DNA of 64,000 bases. Origin: Streptacidiphilus jiangxiensis. Lineage in GTDB: Bacteria; Actinomycetota; Actinomycetes; Streptomycetales; Streptomycetaceae. The stretch is from the NCBI RefSeq assembly GCF_900109465.1, contig NZ_FOAZ01000013.1, positions 1-64,000 of the forward strand, read 5' to 3'. A program made the translations under genes and the position numbers. Shown piece by piece: positions 6,762 through 15,132 of this stretch (position 1 is its first letter; the number at the start of each line of letters is the position of its first letter). The notes under the pieces are model-generated. The model was given only the letters and a program-made list of their open reading frames with translations, had not been told where the DNA came from and did no database searches.

Positions 6762-8333
6762 ATGCCTCCCCGGTCCGAGCCCGAGCCCGAGTCCGCGTCG
6801 GAACGGGCCTACCGGCGGGCCGAGGACATCCTCGCGATGCAGCGGGCGGCACGCGGTGGCGGCAGCGGATCGGTGCTGAACTGGCTGACGGCCCGCACCC
6901 ACGCCCGGGTACTCCTGGTCGCCCCCGACGGCGACCGGCTCGGTGACGGGGACCGGCAGGGCAGCGACGACCGGCAGGGCGGCGGCGACGAGGGTGTCGT
7001 CCTCGCCCACCGGGCGGCCGGAGAGTTGCGCACCCGCGGCCTGGACTCCCTCGTCCTCGACGAGGGCAACCAGGCGGTCGTGATCATCTCCCTGGGTGGG
7101 GACGACGCACCCGTGCTGGCCGCGGTCGCGTCGCGGCCGCTGCCGGACGGCCTGTCCACCCTGCTCGCGGACGCGTCCTCGGTGCTGGACCTGTGCTGGC
7201 GCACCGAATGCGCCGAGCAGCGGTGGCGGCGCCTGGAGCTCACCGAGGCGAGCAACCGCGAAGCGGTGCTGCACCTGCTGATGAACGGTCACGTCACCAC
7301 GGCCCGGCAGATCGCCGACCTGCTGGAGCCCACGCTGCCGGACGTGATGCGGTTCCATGTCGTGGAGTCACCGCCGCACCTGCGCGACGACGTGACCCGC
7401 CGGTGCGTGGGGCTGGCGCCGGGCGCGTGGGTGGTCCCGTGCCCCGTCTACCACGACCATGTGCTGGTCCTCGCCCCGGCGTCCCTGACCACCTCGGCCT
7501 CGGCCCCGGCCTCGACGCTGGCCTCGACACTGGCGTCGACGCTGGCCGCGGCCCTGGACGACTGCCTGGTGGGCGTCAGCGACTGCGTTCCACTGCGGGA
7601 CACCGCCCTCGGCTACGAGCAGGCGTTCCGCGCCCTGGTCACCGCGCGTGGCCGCGCGGGGCGCTGGGCGACGTTCGCCCACCGACCTGATCCGGTGCTC
7701 GTCATCGGCCCGGAGCTGCGACCCTGGGCCCGGGACCTGCTGGCTCCGCTCCGCTCGCACCGGGCCCGACGCCCGCAGGATCCGGACAGCGCCGAACTGG
7801 CCGTCACGGCCGCGTCCTGGCTTGCCTTCTCGGCGCAGGCCGCCGCCCTGCTCAAGATCCACCGCAACACCGTGTCGGCCCGGCTGCAGCAGGTCGAGGG
7901 CCTGCTCGCGCTCGACCTGGACCGGCTGCCCGACCAGGCCCTGCTCTCCCTGGCGCTGCGCGCCGAGGCGCAGCTCCCCGCTCCACCGGACGACGACGCG
8001 CCGCCCGGCCCGCCCGCCGGGCTCGACGCCCTGCTCACCCGCCCCACCGTGCTGGAGTGGGCCCGAGGCCTCCTGGCCCCCCTTGATGAGGCGGGACTCC
8101 GGCCCACGCTGGACACCTGGCTCCGTCACGACGCCCGGCTCGCCCCGACCGCCGCCGAGCTGGGCCTGTCGACCACCGCGGTGCGCAAACGTCTCGGCCG
8201 GGTCGAGCACCTCCTCGACCGGCCGGTCCTGCGTCCCCCCAGCGACCGGTTCGACCTCTGGCTCGCCCGCCGCGCCCTGCGCCTCGCGGACGCCCCCGCC
8301 CCAGCCGCCGACCTCCGGGAGACGCGCGTGTGA
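6762..8333 (+). CDS. PucR/CdaR-type transcriptional regulator with two C-terminal HTH units
   Basis: Encodes 523 residues. The C-terminal HTH_30 typical of PucR proteins is at about 353-385 (LLKIHRNTVSARLQQVEGLL), and a second HTH-like unit with a similar pattern is at about 460-490 (AAELGLSTTAVRKRLGRVEHLL). The N-terminal half has no clear enzyme motif and probably senses a ligand; PucR relatives respond to purine breakdown, choline or acyl substrates. A 12-nt tandem repeat encodes ASTLASTLASTLA near residue 248. Exact 16-bp direct repeats lie in the promoter. The neighbours deoD and a methyltransferase do not fix the regulon. Confidence 0.8.
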   Translation: MPPRSEPEPESASERAYRRAEDILAMQRAARGGGSGSVLNWLTARTHARVLLVAPDGDRLGDGDRQGSDDRQGGGDEGVVLAHRAAGELRTRGLDSLVLDEGNQAVVIISLGGDDAPVLAAVASRPLPDGLSTLLADASSVLDLCWRTECAEQRWRRLELTEASNREAVLHLLMNGHVTTARQIADLLEPTLPDVMRFHVVESPPHLRDDVTRRCVGLAPGAWVVPCPVYHDHVLVLAPASLTTSASAPASTLASTLASTLAAALDDCLVGVSDCVPLRDTALGYEQAFRALVTARGRAGRWATFAHRPDPVLVIGPELRPWARDLLAPLRSHRARRPQDPDSAELAVTAASWLAFSAQAAALLKIHRNTVSARLQQVEGLLALDLDRLPDQALLSLALRAEAQLPAPPDDDAPPGPPAGLDALLTRPTVLEWARGLLAPLDEAGLRPTLDTWLRHDARLAPTAAELGLSTTAVRKRLGRVEHLLDRPVLRPPSDRFDLWLARRALRLADAPAPAADLRETRV

Positions 8334-8457
8334 ACCCCTCGCCCGCCGCGCGAGCGGCGCGCGAACTGCCGGTTGCCGAGCACTGGTTCCGTCGCGGGCC
8401 GCACGCCGAACGGGAGAGCGGCCGGGTGAGCCGGGGTCAGCGCGGCCCGGCGCAGGA

Positions 8458-9168
8458 TCATCCGACCGGGCGGGCCAGCAGGGCGCGCGCCGCGATGTCG
8501 ACCATGCGCTGGTAGCGGGTCTCGCGCGTGGCCGCGTCCATCGCCTCGCCGGTGCGGATGTGGTCGCTGACGGTGAGCACGGTGAGGGCCTCGCGCTGCT
8601 CGGCGGCGGCGACGGCGTACAGGCCCGCGGCCTCCATCTCGACGGCGAGGGTGCCGAGTGCCGTCAGCCGGTCGATGACCTCGGGACGGTCGAGGTAGAA
8701 GTAGTCGGAGCTCAGCACCGGCCCGACCTGCGCGTCGTCGCCCGCCGCGGCGAGCGCGTCGACGAGGAGCCGCGGGGACGGCGCCAGGGAGAGGGTCACG
8801 CCCGGCACCCGGACCGTGGCCGCGGTCGCGTCGGTGTGCGCGGCCGAGACCACGATCACGTCACCGAGGCTCAGCGACTCCTGCAGGGCACCCGCCGTGC
8901 CGACCCGGATGATGCGCTGCACCCCGTAGAACCGGAAGAGCTCGGTGGCGTAGATGCTCATGGACGGCGCTCCCATACCGGAGGCCATCACGGACATCGG
9001 TTCGCCCCGGTAGGTGCCGGTGAAGCCGAGGATGCCGCGCACGTCCGTCACCTGCCGGGCGTCCGTCAGGAAGTCCTGGGCGATGCGGCGGGCGCGCAGC
9101 GGATCGCCCGGCATCAGCACGCGGGGCGCGAAGTCGGCGGGCCCCGCGGCGATGTGCGGCGTGACCAT
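8458..9168 (-). CDS. deoD: Purine nucleoside phosphorylase DeoD-type
   Basis: Encodes 236 residues, full length for hexameric DeoD enzymes, which split purine (deoxy)ribonucleosides with phosphate in the cytoplasm for salvage. Seen: TPHIAA at the start, phosphate-binding GDPLRA near residue 21, GILGFTGTYRG, RVGTAGAL, the nucleoside-binding EMEAAGLYAVAA and the catalytic Asp in VSDHIRTGE. ATG at 9168 overlaps the TGA of an 11-codon leader ORF, suggesting translational coupling. It is convergent with the PucR-type gene and divergent from a methyltransferase gene. Confidence 0.92.
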   Translation of the reverse strand: MVTPHIAAGPADFAPRVLMPGDPLRARRIAQDFLTDARQVTDVRGILGFTGTYRGEPMSVMASGMGAPSMSIYATELFRFYGVQRIIRVGTAGALQESLSLGDVIVVSAAHTDATAATVRVPGVTLSLAPSPRLLVDALAAAGDDAQVGPVLSSDYFYLDRPEVIDRLTALGTLAVEMEAAGLYAVAAAEQREALTVLTVSDHIRTGEAMDAATRETRYQRMVDIAARALLARPVG

Positions 9169-9203
9169 CAGCCGAGGTCCTTCAGGTCGGGGAGCTTGTC
9201 CAT
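9168..9203 (-). CDS. Possible 11-residue leader peptide coupled to deoD
   Basis: ATG at 9203 follows a GAAGGTGAGG ribosome site and encodes MDKLPDLKDLG. Its TGA (9170-9168) shares bases with the deoD ATG. Such an overlap would allow re-initiation into deoD. Only position and spacing support it; it could also be a relic of a longer deoD N-terminus. Confidence 0.35.
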   Translation of the reverse strand: MDKLPDLKDLG

Positions 9204-9279
9204 CACCTCACCTTCGGTCAGGCGGGTCGACCTCGCAACAGCTCGGCTTGATCCGCGTCCCGATGGACAGGAATCCCGC

Positions 9280-10137
9280 ATGACCGACAGCAGCGGTGAA
9301 CTCACCGTTCCCGAGATGATCCATGCCAACCGGCGCAACTGGGACGCCCGCACGCCCGTGCACACCGCGAGCGCCTTCTACGGCCTCGACGGCAGCCGCC
9401 GACCCGACGACTGGTTCGCCCCGTTCGAGTGGACCGATCTCGGCGAGCTGCGCGGGCGATCGGTGCTGCACCTGCAGTGCCATCTGGGGGCCGAGACCCA
9501 GGCGTTCTCCCTGCGCGGCGCGGCGCCCGTGGTCGGGCTCGACCTGTCCGGGGCCTCGGTCGCGGAGGCCAGGAAGCTGGCCGCCGGGGCGGGGCTGGAC
9601 ACCGGTTTCGTCCAGGCCGACGTGTACGACGCGGTCGCGGCCCTCGACGGGCGGCGCTTCGACGTCGTCTACACCGGCAAGGGCGCGCTGTGCTACCTCC
9701 CGGACCTGGACCGCTGGGCCTCGGTGGTCCGAGAGCTGCTCGCTCCCGGCGGCCTGCTGTACGTCGTGGAGTTCCATCCGCTGCTCAACGCGCTCGGCCC
9801 CGTCCCTGACCCGGACGAGCAGGACGGCGAACTGCGGCTGCGCAACGACTACCTGGGGGGCCGGGGGCCCGAGCGCCACGCGTCCGGCCGCACGTACACC
9901 GACGGACCGTCGCTGGAGCGGGACCAGGTCAGCTACGAGTGGCGGCACGGCATCGGCGACGTCGTCGACGCGCTGGTGGGTGCGGGGCTGCGGCTGGAGT
10001 CGCTGCGGGAGACCGACCTGCTCCCGTGGCCTCGGTTCGCGGCGATGACGCGTGACGAGAGCGGCTGGTGGCGCCTGCCGGGCGACCGTCCGCGCGTGCC
10101 GCTGATGTTCGCCCTGCGGGCCACCCGACCGGCCTGA
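9280..10137 (+). CDS. Class I SAM-dependent methyltransferase
   Basis: Encodes 285 residues. ATG at 9280 has AGGAATCCCGC before it; longer in-frame starts run antisense across deoD and are not credible. The SAM site is visible as VLHLQCHLGAETQAFSLRGA followed by VVGLDLSGASV, with the acidic loop VQADVYDA and the later strand FDVVYTGKGALCYL. The C-terminal half contains aromatic motifs (EFHPLL, WRHGIGDVV) common in actinomycete small-molecule methyltransferases. The substrate is not evident. It is divergent from deoD and followed by a strong hairpin, so it appears monocistronic. Confidence 0.82.
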   Translation: MTDSSGELTVPEMIHANRRNWDARTPVHTASAFYGLDGSRRPDDWFAPFEWTDLGELRGRSVLHLQCHLGAETQAFSLRGAAPVVGLDLSGASVAEARKLAAGAGLDTGFVQADVYDAVAALDGRRFDVVYTGKGALCYLPDLDRWASVVRELLAPGGLLYVVEFHPLLNALGPVPDPDEQDGELRLRNDYLGGRGPERHASGRTYTDGPSLERDQVSYEWRHGIGDVVDALVGAGLRLESLRETDLLPWPRFAAMTRDESGWWRLPGDRPRVPLMFALRATRPA

Positions 10138-10159
10138 GTCGCCCCGCGCCCCGAGCCCC

Positions 10160-10225
10160 GGCCGGTCCGGGAGCCGCGCCCCGCGCCGTCCGCCGGGCCG
10201 TCCCGGGACGGACCCCGGACCGGCC
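10160..10225 (+). terminator. Hairpin after methyltransferase gene
   Basis: GGCCGGTCCGGG (10160-10171) pairs perfectly with CCCGGACCGGCC (10214-10225), and further pairing is possible inside the loop. Confidence 0.6.
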
Positions 10226-10305
10226 CCGACCACGGCACCTGAGGTCGCTACACTCTGCCCGGACGCGGCCCGGCGGCATGCGCACGAGCTGCTCGGGAGA
10301 GCTTC

Positions 10306-13041
10306 ATGAACCTCAGGTCCTCGCAGTGGCCGCTGACCGCGCGCGACGAACAGCTGGCCGACTTCGACGCCGCGTGGGGCACCTGCCGGGGGCTGGTGGT
10401 CTCCGGTCCAGCCGGTGTCGGCAAGACCCGGCTGGCCGAGGAGTTCCTGGCCCGAGCGGTGCGGTCGGGCTTCCGGGGTGGCCGGGCGACGGCGACGGCC
10501 GCGGCCGCGGAGATGCCGTTGGCGGCGATCGCCCACCTGATCCCGCCGGGTGTGGACCTGTCGGATCCGGTGGCGGGCTTCACCGCCGTGGCGCGGCGGC
10601 TGGCCGGCCCGGGCCGGGACCGACGCTGGGCGCTGCTCGTGGACGACCTGCATCTGCTCGACTCGGCCTCCGTGGTGCTGCTGCGCCAGCTGACGGACGC
10701 CGGCGTGGTCCGGCTGCTCGGCACCCTGCGGACCGGACAGCCACTCGGCGCCGCCGTGGTGGCGCTCTGCGGCGATCCCTCGGTGCGCCGGGTGGACGTG
10801 GGCGCCTTCACCCCGCAGCAGACCGACGCCGTGCTGCAGCAGGCCCTGGGCGCGCCGGCGGCGCGGCGCACGTCCTTCGAGCTGCACCGCGTCTCCGGCG
10901 GCAACGTGCTGTTCCTGCGCGAGCTGGTGGAGGGGGCGTCGGCGGCAGGACGGTTGACCTTCGACGGCGAGCTGTGGTCGCTCACCGACGGGGAGCCACA
11001 GGCGACTTCGCGGCTGACCGAGCTGGTCGACGCCCGGTTGGGCGCCGTCCCGGAGCAGGGCCGGGCCGTGCTGGAACTGCTGGCCCTGTGCGCGCCGGTG
11101 CCGCTGGCCGACGCGCAGGCGCTGGCGCCGCTCCCGGTGCTGGCCGATCTGGAGGCGGCCGGTCTCGTCCGTACAACGACGGACCGTCGCCGGACCGAGG
11201 TCTGCCTCGCGCACCCGCTGTACGGGGAACTCCTCCGGGCCGGCCTCGCACCGCTGCGCCGTCGCCACCATCTCCTGGCCCAGATCGAACGCACCACCGC
11301 GGGTGGCGCGCGGCGACGCGACGACCGGCGTCGGCTGGCCGCGTGGCAGCTCGCCGCCACCGGCACCGCCGATCCGGCGCTGCTGCTGGAGGCCGCGTCG
11401 CTGGCCCGCTACGCCCACGACTACCCGCTGGCCGCCAGGCTGCTGCGCGCGGCCGAGGCCGAGGGACGGCAGTCGGTCACCACGCGGCACCTGCTCGGCG
11501 AGGTCCTGTTCGAGCTTGGCGACACCGTCGAGGCGGAGGCGGTGCTCGCCGACGCGGACGCCGCCGCCGTGAGCGAGTCGGACGTGGTGGCGGTGGCGAT
11601 CTCGCGCACCATGAACCTGTTCTGGGCCGCAGGCCGCACCGACGACGCGCTGGCGGTGATCGCGCGGGCCCAGGCCCGGGTCACGGGGGAACCGTGGCTG
11701 CGGATGCTGCGCTACAGCGAGGCGGCGGTCCGCATCCCGGCGGGCCAACCCGAACACGGGCTGGCCCTGTTGGACGACCTGCACCCCGAGCTCGACGCGC
11801 ACCCCGACCTCGACCCGTCGGCCGAGCTGCGGCCCGCGGCCGACGCGCGGCCCGGTCCGGACGGCGGCGCGGACCCGGCCCCATGGCTCGCGGGGGCCAT
11901 GATGAAGGTGGCCGGCCTGGACCTGACCGGTCGCAGTGCCGAGGCCGCCGCGTTCGCCGAAGCCGTCCACCGCAGTCACGAGCGGCTCGACCAGCGGAGC
12001 CTGTATCCGCACCCGGCCTCGCAGCTCATCGGCCTGAGCGCGTCGCTGCGCGGACTGGGTCGACTGGCGGAGTCACGCGAGGTCGGCGAGCGGGCGTTCA
12101 AGCAGCTGACGGAGGCGGACATATCCGTGCCCGCCATCTGGCTCGCCATCAACCTGGGCCTCACCGAGTGGCTGGCCGGGCGGCCGGCCACCGCCCGGCG
12201 CTGGTACGCCGAAGCCGCCGCCCGGGCCCGGACGCAGCGCAGTGCGAACGCCCTGCACGCGGCCCTGCACGGCATCGCGGCCTGCGTCGCCGTCCTCGGC
12301 GACGGCGCGGCCGCCCGCCGCCTCCTGGCCGAGGCGGACGCCGGGACGGGGCTTCCCCTGTACCGCGACACGGCCTATCTGGCCCGGGCGTGGACGGCCG
12401 CGGCCGGTGGCGACCTGGACGGTGCCCGCCGCGTCCTGCGGGTCGGGGCCGCCGAGGCGGCCGCGGCCGGCATACGGACCACCGAGTCGCTGCTGCTGAC
12501 CGAGACGGCCCGCCTGGGCGGCGCCCGCGAGGTCGTCGAGCGGCTGCGCGAGCTGGCCCCGTCGTGCCAGGGGGCCTGGCCCGCCGCCCGGCTGTCCCTG
12601 GCCACCGCCCTGGCGTGTGACGAGCCGGACCAGCTGCTCGCGGCGGCGGTGGAGCTCCAGACCCTGGGCGCCGACCTGACGGCCGCCGAGGCCGCCAACA
12701 GCGCCTCGGTCGCCCTGCGCCGAGCCGGCCGCACCCGTGCCGCCACCGCTGCCGCCCGCCAGGCGGCTTCCTGGGCGGCCCACTGCGAGGGCGCTCGCAC
12801 CCCACTGCTGCTCCCCGCCGAGACCACCACCGCGCTCAGCGGCCGGCAGCGCGAGATCGCCCTGCTCGCCGCCAACGGTGCGACCAACAAGAGGATCGCC
12901 GGAATGCTCTCGCTGTCGGTGCGCACGGTGGAGAACCAACTCCAGCGCGCCTATGTGACGCTGGGCATCGCGGGACGCCAGGAACTCCCCGCGGCGCTGG
13001 GCGTATCGGGCGTCACATCCGCAGGGCGACAACCAGAATGA
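10306..13041 (+). CDS. LuxR-family regulator with N-terminal AAA/STAND ATPase (LAL-like)
   Basis: Encodes 911 residues. The N-terminal ATPase has Walker A GPAGVGKT (about 34-41) and a Walker B-like strand RWALLVDDLHLLD (about 106-118). The long middle part is helical and TPR-like, and the C-terminus holds a LuxR HTH (LSGRQREIALLAANGATNKRIAGMLSLSVRTVENQL, in two stretches, about 845-895). Large ATP-binding LuxR regulators activate secondary-metabolism or catabolic genes. A -10-like TACACT lies at 10250-10255. The 3' end overlaps a small membrane-protein ORF on the other strand. Targets may include the exported-protein gene at 13317, whose promoter carries repeats, but that is inference. Confidence 0.88.
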   Translation: MNLRSSQWPLTARDEQLADFDAAWGTCRGLVVSGPAGVGKTRLAEEFLARAVRSGFRGGRATATAAAAEMPLAAIAHLIPPGVDLSDPVAGFTAVARRLAGPGRDRRWALLVDDLHLLDSASVVLLRQLTDAGVVRLLGTLRTGQPLGAAVVALCGDPSVRRVDVGAFTPQQTDAVLQQALGAPAARRTSFELHRVSGGNVLFLRELVEGASAAGRLTFDGELWSLTDGEPQATSRLTELVDARLGAVPEQGRAVLELLALCAPVPLADAQALAPLPVLADLEAAGLVRTTTDRRRTEVCLAHPLYGELLRAGLAPLRRRHHLLAQIERTTAGGARRRDDRRRLAAWQLAATGTADPALLLEAASLARYAHDYPLAARLLRAAEAEGRQSVTTRHLLGEVLFELGDTVEAEAVLADADAAAVSESDVVAVAISRTMNLFWAAGRTDDALAVIARAQARVTGEPWLRMLRYSEAAVRIPAGQPEHGLALLDDLHPELDAHPDLDPSAELRPAADARPGPDGGADPAPWLAGAMMKVAGLDLTGRSAEAAAFAEAVHRSHERLDQRSLYPHPASQLIGLSASLRGLGRLAESREVGERAFKQLTEADISVPAIWLAINLGLTEWLAGRPATARRWYAEAAARARTQRSANALHAALHGIAACVAVLGDGAAARRLLAEADAGTGLPLYRDTAYLARAWTAAAGGDLDGARRVLRVGAAEAAAAGIRTTESLLLTETARLGGAREVVERLRELAPSCQGAWPAARLSLATALACDEPDQLLAAAVELQTLGADLTAAEAANSASVALRRAGRTRAATAAARQAASWAAHCEGARTPLLLPAETTTALSGRQREIALLAANGATNKRIAGMLSLSVRTVENQLQRAYVTLGIAGRQELPAALGVSGVTSAGRQPE

Positions 13042-13129
13042 TCGCGACGAGCATGGCGCCGACGGCCCAGGCCAGCGTCCGTGCGGATTCGTTGCGCCAC
13101 AGAGTCCTGACGATTTTCTCGCGGAGCAC
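13013..13129 (-). CDS. Small single-helix membrane protein
   Basis: A 38-residue ORF read by hand from GTG at 13129: a basic N-terminus (VLREKIVRTLWRNE) and one hydrophobic helix (about 20-36, AWAVGAMLVAIILVVAL), then RM. CGGAG lies upstream at reasonable spacing, and TTG at 13135 is an alternative start. Codon use is typical of the genome. It overlaps the last 29 bp of the LuxR gene in the opposite direction and is divergent from the exported protein at 13317. Function unknown. Confidence 0.5.
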   Translation of the reverse strand: MLREKIVRTLWRNESARTLAWAVGAMLVAIILVVALRM

Positions 13130-13204
13130 GGACAATCTCCGTTCAAGTATTCAACGGGGCAAGCGGAAGAAGCCTCACGGTAGGTCTCCGGGATGCGGCC
13201 GGGC

Positions 13205-13251
13205 GTGAGTAGTCGGTACTCACAGTTGCCGGTGAAGTAGCAATTACTCAC
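13205..13251. promoter_or_regulatory. Three TACTCAC-type half sites
   Basis: GTGAGTA (13205-13211) and TACTCAC (13217-13223) form a perfect 7-bp inverted repeat with 5 nt between them, and a third TACTCAC is at 13245-13251. They lie between the small membrane ORF and the exported-protein gene at 13317 and probably bind a regulator of one or both. Confidence 0.55.
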
Positions 13252-13316
13252 GCGTGGGCGGATGCGTCCCGCTACTTTTCTCCCGGCAGTTCCTTACTAC
13301 GCGCCCGGAGGCGCTC

Positions 13317-14129
13317 GTGAATGTCAGAAAGACCGGACGGCTGCTGGCGGTCGGCGCTTCGGCGACGGCGCTGGCCCTCGGTTTCACCGGAAGCGCCTGG
13401 GCGGGCGGCGTCCTGCCGAACGGCACCGCGGTCCAGTCGACGGTGGCCCAGGGGTACAACTACGCCACGTCGTACGCCTACTGGTCGGTGTCCGCGGTCC
13501 AGCCGGCCGCGGGCGCGAACGACGGACTCACCCTGCTGAACGCCGGCGGCGGCCTCGCCGGCAGCAGCAACGTGGGCGCGGACCGGACCAACTTCGTCGC
13601 CGTGGACTCCAACGCCGGCACCAGCCCGTTCGGCACCTGGTACCCGCAGGTCGTCCAGCACACCGCCGGTTCCTACTGGGTCGAGGCCCAGTACGGCGCG
13701 AAGATCACCACCATCCCGACGCCCACCCACCACGGGACGACCGGAGCCGGCGACCCGGACATCGCCTTCTCCGTGCTGAACGGCAGTCAGGTGGCGACCG
13801 TCTCCGACATCTACCTGACGGCGGGCGAGTCGTTCTGGGCGTCGTCGCCCACCGCGGCGCAGCAGTTGTACCTGCTGGAGGCGACGCCGGGCCAGGCGTC
13901 GACGTACGTGCAGGGCCGCAGCGCGGCCGCCGCGGGGCAGAGCACCAAGGTCGTCGACAACTGCACTCTCTACACGGCCAAGCAGACCGGGTGGCACGCG
14001 CTGCTGCTGGTCGGGGACTCCCCGCTGACCGGCAGCTCTCAGGCGGGTATCGCGATCGGGATCCACCAGTACGACCCGACCCAGCCGACGTACTGCCCGA
14101 TGGCGGACTTCCCCGGTCCCACCCCCTGA
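13317..14129 (+). CDS. Secreted protein of unknown function
   Basis: Encodes 270 residues from GTG at 13317 with CGGAGG just upstream; an earlier in-frame GTG lacks such a site. A Sec signal peptide is clear: basic VNVRKTGR, a hydrophobic core, and AWA at 27-29 as cleavage site. The mature part is rich in Gly, Ala, Thr and aromatic residues, with a single Cys pair near the C-terminus (DNCTLYTAK and TYCPMAD) that could form a disulphide. No enzyme motif was recognised. It is followed by a strong hairpin and is alone; upstream TACTCAC repeats suggest tight control. Confidence 0.75.
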   Translation: MNVRKTGRLLAVGASATALALGFTGSAWAGGVLPNGTAVQSTVAQGYNYATSYAYWSVSAVQPAAGANDGLTLLNAGGGLAGSSNVGADRTNFVAVDSNAGTSPFGTWYPQVVQHTAGSYWVEAQYGAKITTIPTPTHHGTTGAGDPDIAFSVLNGSQVATVSDIYLTAGESFWASSPTAAQQLYLLEATPGQASTYVQGRSAAAAGQSTKVVDNCTLYTAKQTGWHALLLVGDSPLTGSSQAGIAIGIHQYDPTQPTYCPMADFPGPTP

Positions 14130-14136
14130 TGCTTCA

Positions 14137-14188
14137 GCGCCCGTCCCGGGCCGCCCCGTTCGTTCAGGGCGCGGCCCGGTCCGGGCGC
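14137..14188. terminator. Bidirectional hairpin between two secreted-protein genes
   Basis: GCGCCCG (14137-14143) pairs with CGGGCGC (14182-14188); the inner CCCGGGCCGC and GCGGCCCGG also pair, making a long GC-rich stem between convergent genes. Confidence 0.7.
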
Positions 14189-14207
14189 CACCGCCGGGGG
14201 CGGGTGC

Positions 14208-14534
14208 TCAGCAGACGCAGGAGATCGTCAGCGTGATGCTGGGCGGCGGGGGCGGCGAGTTGAGGTAGGGGCCGATCCAGGCGATGACGCCCGGCTGGCC
14301 GTCCGTGTCCCGCCACGTCCAGCGCTGGTTCGGGCCGAGCGGGGTGCCGTCGCCGTTGGTGATGGTGACGTTGTCGGCCGGGTGCAGCCCCTGGGGGCAC
14401 AGGGCGGTGACGCCGCTCGGGGAGCCGGTGGCGGCCACCGTCTCGGGCAGGTTGTCGGCCTGGGCGGGTCCGGCCAGGGTGGCCGCCAGCGCCACCGCCG
14501 CCAGGCCCGCGCCGACGAGTCGTCCGGGGAGCAT
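14208..14534 (-). CDS. Small secreted protein of unknown function
   Basis: Encodes 108 residues from ATG at 14534 (GAGAGGAC upstream). A signal peptide of about 28 residues ends at AQA (GPAQADN). The mature 80 residues contain ALCPQGLHPADNVTI, a Trp-rich strand (QRWTWRDTDGQPGVIAWIGPY), a run of prolines and a C-terminal SCVC. Three cysteines could pair or anchor. No family was recognised. It is convergent with the secreted-protein gene at 13317 and sits downstream of the broken HxlR gene on the same strand. Confidence 0.65.
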   Translation of the reverse strand: MLPGRLVGAGLAAVALAATLAGPAQADNLPETVAATGSPSGVTALCPQGLHPADNVTITNGDGTPLGPNQRWTWRDTDGQPGVIAWIGPYLNSPPPPPSITLTISCVC

Positions 14535-14694
14535 GGATGTCCTCTCGCTCGACGATCCCTCGGATGGGGACCGCGCGGGCACATCCGTAACCCCGAGCGG
14601 GCATGCACACACCAAAGGCCGAAGGCTCCACTCGTTTGCGGCAGTGGACCGTCAGCGCCTTCCGGGACGGGACCCTGACGGACCCAAAGGGGTG

Positions 14695-15072
14695 AGCGGA
14701 TCTCCAGGGTGACGCCACCGGTCCGCACCGGCACCCCGCAGGTGCGGCAGACCCAGGCCGCGTCGAGGGGGTGGTCCTGGTGGTCCGCAGGGTGGTGCTG
14801 CTGCACCACCGGCGGCTCGGCCGAGAGCTAGCGGTCCCCCCATGCGAGCAGCGACTGAACGAGTGGGACGAGGTCCCGCCCGGCTTCCGTCAGGTGGTAC
14901 TCGTAGCGCGGGGGCCGCTCGCTGTGTCGAAGCGATGGTTGCGGTAGAGCAGTTCACGCACGGCGAGCAGGGCCCACTTCTCGCCGACGATGTGGAGGGC
15001 CTCGGCGACGGAGCAGGGGCGGCCGGGCAGGGGCGCGGCGCCGGCCTTGGAGTCGGGACTCGTCGGGGTCAC
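14695..15072 (-). pseudogene. HxlR-family regulator, inactivated
   Basis: From ATG at 15072 the frame encodes a normal HxlR start (CSVAEALHIVGEKWALLAVRELL, in HTH helix 1-2, then NHRFD). At about 14921-14931 the frame breaks: the next recognisable segment is SERPPRYEYHLTEAGRDLVP in another frame, so about 30 codons holding the recognition helix and wing are missing. That second frame then meets TAG at 14830-14828, exactly where HxlR proteins have the Trp of LLAWGDRW (TGG to TAG), and beyond it reads on into LSAEPPVV and a CRTCG zinc-ribbon-like tail. At least two lesions are therefore present. The intact MFS exporter at 15133 is divergent, the usual arrangement for an HxlR repressor and its target. 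Confidence 0.8.
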
Positions 15073-15132
15073 CGCACCAGCCCCCCATAGAGGGTTGCGT
15101 ATTCAAACTCACTACCGCTAGCGTTTCGCGCC

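Noticed and set aside
7648-9279. Extension of the methyltransferase frame to 829 codons
   Set aside because: The upstream half overlaps the PucR-type gene and deoD in wrong frames; the methyltransferase start at 9280 has a ribosome site.
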